From: Pseudomonas entomophila
Lineage (GTDB): Bacteria; Pseudomonadota; Gammaproteobacteria; Pseudomonadales; Pseudomonadaceae
DNA: 64,000 nt
NCBI RefSeq assembly: GCF_013523125.1
Contig: NZ_JAAMQJ010000015.1
Coordinates: 1 to 64,000, forward strand
Reading direction: 5' to 3'
In this document: piece by piece, positions 18,436 through 27,033 of the stretch
Layout of the letters: each line of letters begins with the position of its first letter
How positions within the stretch are numbered: the first letter of the stretch is position 1
The notes under the pieces: generated by a model
Seen by the model: only the letters and a program-made list of their open reading frames with translations
Databases searched by the model: none
What the model was told of the DNA's origin: nothing
Translations under genes and position numbers: made by a program

Positions 18436-20145
18436 TCAGCGCGGTTCGAGGTGCGTGATCAGCAACTGGACGCTTTCCTGGCCGCGAAACTCGTTGACGT
18501 CCAGCTTGTAGGCCACTTCCACCCAGCGCACGGCAGGGTCGGGCCAGACGGCGAGATCGACGCCAAAGGCGATCCCGTCCAGGCGCACGCTGCCGCATTC
18601 GCTCTTGAGCACCACCTTCAGATGACGCTCGCCGACGATGCGTTGCTCGACCAGCTGGAACACTCCGTGGAACAGCGGCTCTGGGAAATGCTGGCCCCAG
18701 GGGCCGGCATGCCGTAGGGCGCGCGCCAGCTCCAAGTGGAACTCCTCCACGGCCAGGGTACCGTCCGACAGCAGGCGACCGGTCAGGTCATCCTCGCACA
18801 ACTGGCGTCGCACCTCCTCGTCGAACGCCTCGGCGAATGCGGGAAAATGCTCGGCCGGCAGCGACAGCCCGGCGGCCATCGCATGCCCGCCGAACTTGCT
18901 GATCAGCGCAGGGTGACGGGCCGCCACCGCATCCAGGGCATCGCGCACGTGAAAACCGGGCACCGAACGTGCCGACCCCTTGAGCATGCCGTCACCGGCG
19001 TCGGCGAAGGCGATGGTCGGACGGTGGTAGCGCTCCTTCAAGCGCGAGGCCAGGATGCCGATCACGCCCTGGTGCCAGTCGGCGTCGAACAGGCACAGCC
19101 CATAGGGCATGGATTCGAGGGGCAGGTCCTTGAGCTGCGCCAGCGCCTCGCGCTGCATGCCTTGCTCGATGGACTTGCGGTCGCGGTTGAGGTCGTCGAG
19201 CTGGGCGGCCATGTCACGCGCCAGGTCCGGGTCGTCGCACAGCAGGCATTCGATCCCCAGGCTCATGTCGTCCAGCCGGCCTGCGGCATTGAGCCGGGGG
19301 CCCAGGATGAAACCCAGGTCGGTGGAGCTGATGCGCTGGTGGTCACGCCGGGCGACCTCGAGGATGGCCTTGATGCCAGGCCGTGCGCGACCCGCGCGGA
19401 TGCGCTCGAGGCCTTGGTGGACCAGGATGCGGTTGTTGGCATCCAGCGGTACCACGTCCGCCACGCTGCCCAGTGCCACCAGGTCCAGCAGTTCGCCGAT
19501 GTTCGGCTGTGGCTGGGCGTCGTAGCGGCCCAGGCTGCGCAGGCGCGCGCGCAAGGCCATCAGCACGTAGAAGATGACCCCGACCCCGGCCAGCGACTTG
19601 CTCGGGAACGGACAGCCGGGCTGATTCGGATTGACGATGGCGTCGGCGTCGGGCAACTGCGGCCCCGGCAGGTGGTGGTCGGTGACCAGTACCGAGAGCC
19701 CGGCGGCCTTGGCGGCAGCGACCCCTTCGACGCTGGAGATGCCGTTGTCCACGGTCAGCAGCAGGTCTGGCTGGCGCTGCAAGGCGACTTCGACGATCTC
19801 CGGCGTCAACCCGTAACCGTAGTCGAAGCGGTTGGGCACCAGGTAGTCGACGTGGGCGGCACCCAGCAGGCGCAGGCCGAGCACACCGACGGTGCTGGCG
19901 GTGGCGCCGTCGGCATCGAAGTCGCCGACGATGAGGATCCGCTGGCGCGCCTCGATCGCCTGCACCAGCAGCGCGACCGCCGTGTCGATCCCCTTGAGCT
20001 GCTGGTATGGCAGCAGGCGCGCCAGGCGCTTGTCCAGCTCGCCTTCGCACTGCACGCCACGCGCGGCGTACAGGCGTGTGAGCAAAGGCGGCAGTGGCCC
20101 GAGGAACGGCAGGGTGTCAGGCAGGGGGCGGGGTTCGATACGCAT
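18436..20145 (-). CDS. recJ: Single-stranded-DNA-specific exonuclease RecJ
   Basis: A 569-residue 5'-3' ssDNA exonuclease of the DHH superfamily that works in recombination and mismatch repair. The metal-binding motifs are visible: GDFDADGATAS, VDNGIS, and TDHHLPG as the DHH motif. GGHAMAAG in the DHHA1 region and an OB-fold C-terminus follow. Start ATG 20145 gives MRIEPRPLPD as in other pseudomonads; an ATG two codons earlier (20151) is also possible. Neither has a strong ribosome site. The N-terminal region lies just after the yaeQ stop at 20174, so the two are probably cotranscribed. Confidence 0.95.
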   Translation of the reverse strand: MRIEPRPLPDTLPFLGPLPPLLTRLYAARGVQCEGELDKRLARLLPYQQLKGIDTAVALLVQAIEARQRILIVGDFDADGATASTVGVLGLRLLGAAHVDYLVPNRFDYGYGLTPEIVEVALQRQPDLLLTVDNGISSVEGVAAAKAAGLSVLVTDHHLPGPQLPDADAIVNPNQPGCPFPSKSLAGVGVIFYVLMALRARLRSLGRYDAQPQPNIGELLDLVALGSVADVVPLDANNRILVHQGLERIRAGRARPGIKAILEVARRDHQRISSTDLGFILGPRLNAAGRLDDMSLGIECLLCDDPDLARDMAAQLDDLNRDRKSIEQGMQREALAQLKDLPLESMPYGLCLFDADWHQGVIGILASRLKERYHRPTIAFADAGDGMLKGSARSVPGFHVRDALDAVAARHPALISKFGGHAMAAGLSLPAEHFPAFAEAFDEEVRRQLCEDDLTGRLLSDGTLAVEEFHLELARALRHAGPWGQHFPEPLFHGVFQLVEQRIVGERHLKVVLKSECGSVRLDGIAFGVDLAVWPDPAVRWVEVAYKLDVNEFRGQESVQLLITHLEPR

Positions 20146-20173
20146 GGCCATCTTCAGTCGGAATCGGAGGAAA

Positions 20174-20716
20174 TCAGCCGCGCTCGCCGAGCAGCCACTC
20201 GAGCTGGACTTCGTGCTGACCACGGTCATCGGTGACGAACACGGTGCCTTCGCTGATCATCACGTCCCACTTGATGGTGCGCGGCATGTCCTTGGCCAGG
20301 ACCTCCAGCACCTCTTGCGGCACGGCGGCGATGTTCAGATTCTTCAAGCCCTTGACCGCATCGACCACCTTGCCCTGCCAGACACGCAGACTGCCGTAGG
20401 CCAGCAGGCTGGTGCGCTCGGTGCGGCGCGAGCACCAGGTCAGGCGCTCGGCGTCCGGCTGGCCGACTTCGATCCAGTGCAGGATGCGATCGTCCAGGCT
20501 GCGTTCCCACAAGGCGGCTTCGTCGACGTCCGACAGACCGCGCCCGAACGACAGCTGCTCGTTGTACCACAGCGCATAGGCCAGCAAGCGCACGGCCAAC
20601 CGCTCTTCGGTCTCGGACGGATGGCGGGCGATGGTCTGGCGAACGCTTTCGTAGACACCTCGGTCGAGGTCGGTCAGGTTGAGTTCGAACTTGTAGGTGG
20701 TGGACGGCTGGGCCAT
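20174..20716 (-). CDS. yaeQ: YaeQ family protein
   Basis: A 180-residue cytoplasmic protein of the YaeQ family, which has a PD-(D/E)XK-nuclease-like fold. Characteristic segments are TYKFELNLTDLDRGVYE, RLLAYALWYNEQLSFGRGLS and TIKWDVMISEGTVFVTDD. ATG 20716 gives the same length as E. coli YaeQ (181); an upstream in-frame ATG would add ten residues. The molecular function is not established: early work linked the E. coli protein to RfaH suppression but this was disputed. It is the first gene before recJ and is divergent from the CoA-transferase gene. Confidence 0.9.
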   Translation of the reverse strand: MAQPSTTYKFELNLTDLDRGVYESVRQTIARHPSETEERLAVRLLAYALWYNEQLSFGRGLSDVDEAALWERSLDDRILHWIEVGQPDAERLTWCSRRTERTSLLAYGSLRVWQGKVVDAVKGLKNLNIAAVPQEVLEVLAKDMPRTIKWDVMISEGTVFVTDDRGQHEVQLEWLLGERG

Positions 20717-20845
20717 GGACGCGGGCTTCTGCAAGAAAAGGCGCACAGTCTACCTGATCCTGTCGCCGGGTGGGCCGCAGCGGTATCGGCCTGACGAGGG
20801 CCTGTGGTAAAACCAGGCGCCTGTTCCCACCGCCATGGATGCGCC

Positions 20846-22045
20846 ATGACTACGTCCAGCAAACCCCTCGCCGGCCTCAAGGTCGTCGAACTCGGCACCT
20901 TGATCGCCGGCCCGTTCGCCTCACGGATCTGCGCCGAGTTCGGTGCCGAGGTCGTGAAGATCGAATCGCCTGATGGCGGTGATCCGTTGCGCAAATGGCG
21001 CAAGCTTTACGAGGGCACCTCCCTGTGGTGGTTCGTGCAGGCGCGCAACAAGCGCTCGCTGACGCTCAACCTCAAGCACCCCGAAGGGCTGGACGTGCTC
21101 AAGCGGCTGCTGGCCGAAGCCGATGTCCTGATCGAGAATTTTCGCCCCGGGGTGCTGGAGAAGCTCGGCCTGGGTTGGGACGTGCTGCATGCGCTCAACC
21201 CACGCCTGGTCATGGTCCGGCTGTCGGGGTTCGGCCAGACCGGACCGATGAAGGACCAGCCCGGCTTCGGCGCGGTCGGCGAGTCCATGGGCGGCCTGCG
21301 CTACATCACCGGCTTCGAGGACCGGCCGCCCGTACGCACCGGCATTTCCATCGGCGACTCCATCGCGGCGCTGTGGGGCGTGATCGGCGCGCTCATGGCA
21401 CTGCGTCATCGCGAGGTCAACGGCGGGCAAGGCCAGGTGGTGGACGTGGCGCTGTACGAAGCGATCTTCGCGATGATGGAAAGCATGGTGCCGGAGTTCG
21501 ACGTGTTCGGGTTCATCCGCGAGCGCACCGGCAACATCATGCCGGGCATCACGCCCTCCTCCATCCACACCTGCGCCGATGGCCGCCATGTGCAGATCGG
21601 CGCCAATGGCGATGCGATCTTCCAGCGCTTCATGCGTGCCATCGATCGCCCCGACCTGGCCGACGACCCGACGCTGGCGAGCAACGACGGTCGCGACGCG
21701 CGGCGCGACGAGCTGTATGGAGTGATCGATCGCTGGGCAGGCGGGTTGCCTCTGGACGAGGTCATGGCGGTACTCAACGCCGCTGGCGTGCCGGCCAGCC
21801 GCATCTACTCGGCCGAAGACATGTTCAGCGACCCGCAGTTTCTGGCCCGGGAAATGTTCCTGCCGGCCACGCTGCCCGACGGCAAGGCGTTCCGCATGCC
21901 GGGGATCGTGCCGAAGCTGTCGGAAACGCCTGGCAGTACCGAGTGGGTAGGACCGGCGTTGGGCGAGCACACCGGGGCGGTCCTGGCGGACCTGGGATTC
22001 GACGATGAGGCAATCAGAGGGTTGAAGGCGCGGGGCGTGGTCTAG
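20846..22045 (+). CDS. CaiB/BaiF family (class III) CoA-transferase
   Basis: A 399-residue CoA-transferase that moves CoA between carboxylic acids. It shows LAGLKVVELGTLIAGPFASR and VVKIESPDGGDPLR at the N-terminus, the NKRSLTLNLKHPEG segment, ADVLIENFRPGVLEKLGLG, and the family aspartate region (ENFRPG to SGFGQTGP). GEVSMGGLR-like GESMGGLRYITG leads to DSIAALWGVIGAL. ATG 20846 was chosen because conserved sequence begins within ten residues. Substrates cannot be read from sequence. It is the only plus-strand gene in this part and is followed by hairpins shared with the convergent DUF3509 gene. Confidence 0.9.
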   Translation: MTTSSKPLAGLKVVELGTLIAGPFASRICAEFGAEVVKIESPDGGDPLRKWRKLYEGTSLWWFVQARNKRSLTLNLKHPEGLDVLKRLLAEADVLIENFRPGVLEKLGLGWDVLHALNPRLVMVRLSGFGQTGPMKDQPGFGAVGESMGGLRYITGFEDRPPVRTGISIGDSIAALWGVIGALMALRHREVNGGQGQVVDVALYEAIFAMMESMVPEFDVFGFIRERTGNIMPGITPSSIHTCADGRHVQIGANGDAIFQRFMRAIDRPDLADDPTLASNDGRDARRDELYGVIDRWAGGLPLDEVMAVLNAAGVPASRIYSAEDMFSDPQFLAREMFLPATLPDGKAFRMPGIVPKLSETPGSTEWVGPALGEHTGAVLADLGFDDEAIRGLKARGVV

Positions 22046-22074
22046 GGCCGCCGACGGGAACCGCGTGCGCACCC

Positions 22075-22114
22075 GAAAAAAGAAACCCCAGGCGTTGGGG
22101 AAGACGCCCGGGGT
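22075..22114 (-). terminator. Rho-independent terminator of the DUF3509 gene
   Basis: On the minus strand CCCCGGGCG and CGCCTGGGG pair (nine pairs with one G-U) and are followed by TTTCTTTTTT. A second hairpin (22120-22140, GAAAGCC / GGCTTTC) lies closer to the gene. The pair separates convergent transcription from the CoA-transferase gene. Confidence 0.75.
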
Positions 22115-22204
22115 CAAGCGAAAGCCTCTGGGGGCTTTCCGAGGCAGCCAGCCAACACCGGAGCAAAGCGCCGCACGACTGCCACTGCCTGTCTGACGAT
22201 ACCC

Positions 22205-22486
22205 TCAGGCGAAGGTTCCCATCGATTGCTGACAGTGCTGCAGCGCAGCGATCACGCAGGGCTGCAAGCGCCCTTCGGCGATTTGCAGGTCACGGTGCAG
22301 TCCGTCTACCAAATCCACCAGCAGACGCTGGTCTTGCAATTGCGAGGGGGTCACGGCGCGTTGCAGCACCAGGCGACCTTGGCGGTCGAAGAGCGACAGG
22401 TCACGCATCGAGCGGGCATCGGCTTCGCCGAGGGTGGCGTGATACGGAGTCAAGGCTTCATTGAGCAGTTTGCAGATTCGTTCCAT
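22205..22486 (-). CDS. DUF3509 domain protein
   Basis: A 93-residue protein beginning MERICKLLNEALTPYHATLG at ATG 22486. Its sequence, especially LVDLVDGLHRDLQIAEGRL and CVIAALQHC, matches the small DUF3509 family that is almost confined to Pseudomonas. Function is unknown. There is no signal peptide, and residues are mostly helical with a short beta pair. The open frame extends upstream, but the family length and conserved start support this choice. A clear terminator follows. Confidence 0.8.
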   Translation of the reverse strand: MERICKLLNEALTPYHATLGEADARSMRDLSLFDRQGRLVLQRAVTPSQLQDQRLLVDLVDGLHRDLQIAEGRLQPCVIAALQHCQQSMGTFA

Positions 22487-22566
22487 CCGACTCACTCGCT
22501 TGTGCTGGTTAGGTAGGAAGACTGACCGTGCCAGGACAGGGAAAGTTCGCCCCTGCCTGGCGCCGC

Positions 22567-23007
22567 TCAACGCGCATGCGACGTTGCCATCACCGTTTGC
22601 TGACACCGCGAGCGCAGGCGCGGGCTGCTTCGACGCAAGGTGTGCAGGTGCTGCGCCAGCGCACGGGTCGACAATGGCCAGTCCAGTTCGCCCAGTACCC
22701 ACAGGCCCGACGCCCGCGCCTGTTGCGCCAGGTCGTACTCGCCACCACGCGGGTGCCCGACGAACAACGCGGCACGCGCACCTTGCCCGCGGGCCAGCCG
22801 TTCGAGCAAGCGCACGCCGTCTGCCAGGCGGATGCCATGGTCCACCACCAGCAGGTCGAGCGGACGCTCACGCGCCAGCCAGGTGCAGGCCAAGGCCGGG
22901 TCCTCGGTCACACGGACGTCGAACACGCCCTGCGCGTTCAGGGCCTGGTGCAGATGGATCTGGTGAAAGGGGCTGTGCTGGTGGATCAGAACACTCAGAC
23001 GGTCCAT
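22567..23007 (-). CDS. Degenerate response-regulator receiver protein
   Basis: A 146-residue protein, start ATG 23007 with AGGAG upstream. The overall pattern is a receiver fold: MDRLSVLIHQHSPFH as strand 1, LDLLVVDHGIRLADGV with an aspartate at the phosphoacceptor position, AALFVGHP as strand 4, and ASGLWVLGELDWPLST as strand 5. The acidic pair normally at the end of strand 1 is replaced by HQH, and the strand 5 lysine is absent, so ordinary phosphorylation is unlikely. There is no output domain. It lies 80 bases upstream of the DUF3509 gene in the same direction. The role is unknown; a protein-binding pseudo-receiver is the best inference. Confidence 0.65.
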   Translation of the reverse strand: MDRLSVLIHQHSPFHQIHLHQALNAQGVFDVRVTEDPALACTWLARERPLDLLVVDHGIRLADGVRLLERLARGQGARAALFVGHPRGGEYDLAQQARASGLWVLGELDWPLSTRALAQHLHTLRRSSPRLRSRCQQTVMATSHAR

Positions 23008-23121
23008 GCGCTTCTCCTGCAATAGACGAGCACGATGAGGCCGGCCACTGTAGGGAAGGTCTTCTGGAGCGGTCTGTAGGAAATAGCTGAAGGGCGTGAA
23101 GAAATGGCGTGACGGCAAATT

Positions 23122-23149
23122 GAAAACGGCGCCGTGTGGCGCCGTTTTC
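23122..23149 (-). terminator. Terminator after thrC
   Basis: A perfect 12-base stem (GAAAACGGCGCC / GGCGCCGTTTTC) with a four-base loop starts ten bases after the thrC stop. On the minus strand it ends in TTTTCAATTTG, a good intrinsic terminator. Confidence 0.85.
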
Positions 23150-23159
23150 CAGGACTGGC

Positions 23160-24569
23160 TTACAGCGGCGTGCCGCGATTGCCATGCTGCGCCACGAAGG
23201 CCTGGACAGCCTTGAGGTCGTTGGGCAGTACCGTACAACGCTCTTCTCGACTGAACAGGTCGCTCAGGTGGCTCGGCAGTTCCAAGGCCTTGCCCACGCC
23301 CGCCTGCTCCACGGCCTCGGGGAACTTGACCGGATGCGCGGTGCCCAGGATCACCATCGGGGTGTCCAGGCTGCGACGGCACTCGCGCGCGGCCTTGACG
23401 CCGATGGCCGTGTGCGGGTCGAGCACTTCACCGGTACGGGCAAAGACCTCGGCGATGGTCTGGCAGGTCTGCTCGTCACTGACGGCCAGGGAATCGAACA
23501 GCTTGCGCGCTTCGGTCCAGCGGTCTTCTTCCACCGTGAAGCCGCCGCCCTGACGGAAGCGATCCATCAGCTCGGCGATCGCCGCGCCACTGCGACCGTG
23601 CAGGTCGAACAGCAGGCGCTCGAAGTTCGACGACACCATGATGTCCATCGACGGCGACAGGGTGGCGTGCAGGGTTTCCTTGACGTAGCGATTGCCGCTC
23701 ATGAAGCGATGAAGGATGTCGTTGCGGTTGGTGGCGACCACCAGCTGACTGATCGGCAGCCCCATGTTGCGCGCCAGGTAACCGGCGAAGATGTCGCCGA
23801 AATTGCCGGTCGGCACCGAGAAGGCCACCGAACGCGCCGGCCCGCCCAGCTGCAGCGCCGCGTGGAAGTAGTAGACGATCTGGGCCATGATTCGCGCCCA
23901 GTTGATGGAGTTCACTGCCACCAGACGAGTGCCCTTGAGGAAGGACTGGTCGGCGAAGCTGGCCTTGACCATCTCCTGGCAGTCGTCAAAGTTGCCTTCG
24001 ATGGCGATGTTGTGGATGTTCTCGCCGAGGATGGTGGTCATCTGCCGACGCTGCACCTCCGACACGCGCTGGTGCGGGTGCAGGATGAAGATGTCGACGT
24101 TGTCGCACCGGCGGCAGCCTTCGATGGCGGCCGAACCGGTGTCGCCACTGGTGGCGCCGACGATCACCACACGCTCGCCACGCTTGAGCAGCACGTGATC
24201 GAGCAGGCGGCCAAGCAGTTGCAGGGCGAAATCCTTGAACGCCAGGGTCGGGCCGTGGAACAGCTCCATGACCCATTCGTTGCTGTCGAGCTGGCGCAGC
24301 GGCGCCACGGCAGCATGGGCGAACTCGCCATAGGTCTCTTCGAGGATCCGCTTGAAATCGGCATCGGCAATGCTGCCTTCGACGAACGGGCGCATGACGC
24401 GGAAGGCCAGCTCGTGGTACGGCAGGCCAGCCCAGGAGGCGATCTCTTCCTGGGTGAAGCGCGGCAGGTTTTCCGGCACGTAAAGGCCGCCGTCGCTGGC
24501 AAGGCCCGCCAGCAGGACGTCTTCGAAGTTCAGGGCCGGGGCCTGGCCGCGAGTGCTGATGTAGCGCAT
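23160..24569 (-). CDS. thrC: Threonine synthase
   Basis: A 469-residue PLP enzyme that converts O-phosphohomoserine to threonine, the last step of the pathway. It begins MRYISTRGQAPALNFEDVLLAGL. The PLP lysine is in TLAFKDFALQ, and the phosphate-binding loop is GATSGDTGSAAIEG. ATG 24569 is the family start; a 21-residue upstream extension is discounted because it translates a heptad array. It lies downstream of hom, the usual Pseudomonas order, but a 185-base heptad element separates the two genes. Confidence 0.97.
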   Translation of the reverse strand: MRYISTRGQAPALNFEDVLLAGLASDGGLYVPENLPRFTQEEIASWAGLPYHELAFRVMRPFVEGSIADADFKRILEETYGEFAHAAVAPLRQLDSNEWVMELFHGPTLAFKDFALQLLGRLLDHVLLKRGERVVIVGATSGDTGSAAIEGCRRCDNVDIFILHPHQRVSEVQRRQMTTILGENIHNIAIEGNFDDCQEMVKASFADQSFLKGTRLVAVNSINWARIMAQIVYYFHAALQLGGPARSVAFSVPTGNFGDIFAGYLARNMGLPISQLVVATNRNDILHRFMSGNRYVKETLHATLSPSMDIMVSSNFERLLFDLHGRSGAAIAELMDRFRQGGGFTVEEDRWTEARKLFDSLAVSDEQTCQTIAEVFARTGEVLDPHTAIGVKAARECRRSLDTPMVILGTAHPVKFPEAVEQAGVGKALELPSHLSDLFSREERCTVLPNDLKAVQAFVAQHGNRGTPL

Positions 24570-24603
24570 GTGTGCAAACCTCTGGGCGCGGGGTGGGAAC
24601 ATA

Positions 24604-24750
24604 AGCTGCAAGTGACGAGCTTCAAGCTTCAAGCTTGCCTGTGGTGCCTGAGCGTTATGTTCTGTCGTCCCGCGCGACTGTAATGAATTCTAGGGTCTCG
24701 AAAGCGAAGGGTTCCGGCTTGCAGCTTGCAGCTTGCCACTTGCCGCTCAC
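24604..24750. repeat. Two-armed heptad array between hom and thrC
   Basis: The left arm, 24604-24638, has five in-phase units: AGCTGCA, AGTGACG, AGCTTCA, AGCTTCA, AGCTTGC. The right arm, 24716-24750, also has five: GGCTTGC, AGCTTGC, AGCTTGC, CACTTGC, CGCTCAC, then CCCC. The 77 bases between are unique. Because AGCT is its own reverse complement, the right arm read backwards is AGCTGCA-like, so the arms are inverted copies. The right arm ends five bases from the hom stop codon. No coding role is plausible. Confidence 0.75.
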
Positions 24751-24754
24751 CCCC

Positions 24755-26059
24755 TCAGCCCAACTGCTCGACCCGAATACGAACCACCTTGCCGACCACG
24801 TCCTGCAGGTCTTCCAGCGCGACGATGGCATCGTTGATGCGCTGCTCGATGACGCGGTGGGTGACCAGGATCATCGGCACCAGGCCATCCTGCTCCTCGG
24901 CTTCCTTCTGCATGATCGACTCGATGTTGATGCCGCGCTCGGACAGGATGCTCGCGACCTGGGCCAGCACACCTGGGTGATCCTTGGCCTGGATGCGCAG
25001 GTAATAGGCACTCTCGCAGGCCTCGATCGGCAGGATCGGATGGGCCGACAGCGCGTCGGGCTGGAAGGCCAGGTGCGGCACGCGGTTTTCCGGATCGGAG
25101 GTCATGGCGCGGACCACGTCGACCAGGTCGGCGACCACCGACGAGGCGGTCGGCTCCATGCCGGCGCCAGCGCCATAGTAGAGGCTCGAACCGGCGGCAT
25201 CGCCGTTGACCATGACCGCGTTCATCACGCCGTTGACGTTGGCGATCAAGCGGTCGGCCGGGATCAGGGTCGGGTGCACGCGCAGCTCGATACCGCTGTC
25301 GGTGCTGCGGGCCACGCCCAGGTGCTTGATGCGGTAGCCCAGGGCCTCGGCGTAGTTGACGTCAGCCGTGGTCAACTGGGTGATGCCCTCGGTGTACGCC
25401 TTGTCGAACTGCAACGGGATACCGAAGGCGATCGAGGCCAGGATGGTCAGCTTGTGGGCCGCGTCGATGCCTTCGACGTCGAAGGTCGGGTCGGCCTCGG
25501 CATAGCCCAGGGCCTGCGCTTCGGCGAGCACATCGGGGAAGGTGCGGCCCTTGTCGCGCATCTCGGTGAGGATGAAGTTGCCGGTGCCGTTGATGATGCC
25601 GGCCAGCCAGTTGATCCGGTTGGCCGACAGGCCTTCGCGGATGGCCTTGATCACCGGGATGCCACCGGCCACGGCGGCTTCGAAGGCAACGATCACGCCC
25701 TGCTCGCGGGCCTTGGCGAAGATTTCGTTGCCATGCACGGCGATCAGCGCCTTGTTCGCGGTGACCACGTGCTTGCCGTTCTCGATGGCCTTGAGCACCA
25801 GATCGCGCGCCAGGGTGTAGCCGCCGATCAGTTCGATGACGATGTCGATCTCGGGGTTGCTCGCGACCTCGAACACATCGGCGGTAATGGGGGTACCGGC
25901 AATCTGACAGTTGGGGTTCTGCGAACGCATGGCGATCTGCGCCACTTCGATGCCACGGCCGGCCCGCCGGGCGATTTCCTCGGCGTTGCGCTGAAGCACA
26001 TTGAAGGTACCGCCACCGACGGTCCCCAACCCACAGATGCCTACTTTGACCGGTTTCAC
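24755..26059 (-). CDS. hom: Homoserine dehydrogenase
   Basis: A 434-residue NAD(P)-dependent enzyme making homoserine from aspartate semialdehyde. The Rossmann motif GICGLGTVGGGT is at the N-terminus, the catalytic domain includes GIINGTGNFILTEM, and a C-terminal ACT domain (DHPGVLAQVASILSERGINIE) suits threonine feedback. The start is GTG at 26059: GGGGAG lies six bases upstream and the product matches the length of P. aeruginosa Hom. A TTG two codons earlier is less well placed. Confidence 0.97.
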   Translation of the reverse strand: MKPVKVGICGLGTVGGGTFNVLQRNAEEIARRAGRGIEVAQIAMRSQNPNCQIAGTPITADVFEVASNPEIDIVIELIGGYTLARDLVLKAIENGKHVVTANKALIAVHGNEIFAKAREQGVIVAFEAAVAGGIPVIKAIREGLSANRINWLAGIINGTGNFILTEMRDKGRTFPDVLAEAQALGYAEADPTFDVEGIDAAHKLTILASIAFGIPLQFDKAYTEGITQLTTADVNYAEALGYRIKHLGVARSTDSGIELRVHPTLIPADRLIANVNGVMNAVMVNGDAAGSSLYYGAGAGMEPTASSVVADLVDVVRAMTSDPENRVPHLAFQPDALSAHPILPIEACESAYYLRIQAKDHPGVLAQVASILSERGINIESIMQKEAEEQDGLVPMILVTHRVIEQRINDAIVALEDLQDVVGKVVRIRVEQLG

Positions 26060-26138
26060 TGTCAACTCCCCATGAACGGCCGACGACGTGCCGACCGTGA
26101 AAACAGCCGTCTCCCCATGGCGACGGCGTCAGATTAGA

Positions 26139-26882
26139 TTACTTGGCTTCGCCCAGGACCAGCTTGGCCAGCTGTGGCGCGGGCTGATACCCCGGAATGA
26201 CTTGGCCGCTCTCCAGCACGATCGCAGGCGTCCCGTTGACGCCGATCGACTGGCCGAGGTGGAACTGCTTGGTGACCGGGTTGGCGCAGCTGGCGGCCTT
26301 GACGTCCTTGCCGTCGATCAGCTTGTCCAGCGCCGCGCGGCGATCGCTGGAGCACCAGACCGCCTGCAACTGCTCGTCGCCCGCCGAGCCGGGCCCCTGG
26401 CGCGGGAAGGCGACGTAGCGCACTTCGATACCGCGACGGTTGAGTTCGGGCACTTCGGCGTGCAGCTTGTGGCAGTACGGGCAGGTGGTGTCGGTGAACA
26501 CGGTGATGTGCGACTTGGCCTTGCCCTGGGCAGGATAAACTACCATTTCACCCACGGGAATGCTGTTGATCAGCTTGGCCACGCCCGTGCGCTCGGTCTG
26601 CTCGGTCAGGTTGACCGGCTTGCCGTCCTGGACCTGGAACAGGTAGCCCTGCATCACGAACTGCCCATCGGCGCTGGCGTACAGGACACGGCCGCCCTGA
26701 AGCTGGACCTCGTAGAGGCCACTGATCGGGCTGGCCGACACGCTCTCCACTGGTACGTCCAGTTCAAGGGTCTTGAGCGTCTTGCGAATGGCCTGCTCGG
26801 CGGCCGGATCAGGACTCGCCGCAACGGCGAACGTGCTGGCCAGCGCCAGGGTGGCGGCGGCGAAGAGCGGGGTCACGCGCAT
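26139..26882 (-). CDS. dsbC: Periplasmic thiol:disulfide isomerase DsbC
   Basis: A 247-residue exported protein that reshuffles wrong disulfides in the periplasm. A Sec signal peptide (LFAAATLALASTFAVAA) is followed by a dimerisation domain and a thioredoxin-fold domain with active site CPYC in FTDTTCPYCHKLH. A second cysteine pair (VWCSSDRR and ASCANP) matches the structural disulfide of the family, and the cis-proline is in VNGTPAIVLESG. It lies between xerD and hom, 79 bases before hom, a conserved Pseudomonas order. Confidence 0.96.
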   Translation of the reverse strand: MRVTPLFAAATLALASTFAVAASPDPAAEQAIRKTLKTLELDVPVESVSASPISGLYEVQLQGGRVLYASADGQFVMQGYLFQVQDGKPVNLTEQTERTGVAKLINSIPVGEMVVYPAQGKAKSHITVFTDTTCPYCHKLHAEVPELNRRGIEVRYVAFPRQGPGSAGDEQLQAVWCSSDRRAALDKLIDGKDVKAASCANPVTKQFHLGQSIGVNGTPAIVLESGQVIPGYQPAPQLAKLVLGEAK

Positions 26883-27033
26883 GAAAACTCCTGGAGGCGG
26901 ACAAGAACGACACGGCTGCCTGCCGGACGCCCTTGGGCGGCCCGGCAGCGCCGGCTACAAAGCGCCCAAGCCTACCACAACCCGAAGCCACTGACCGACA
27001 CTCACGGGCCGTCTGGCGCAACATGAGCGCCGC

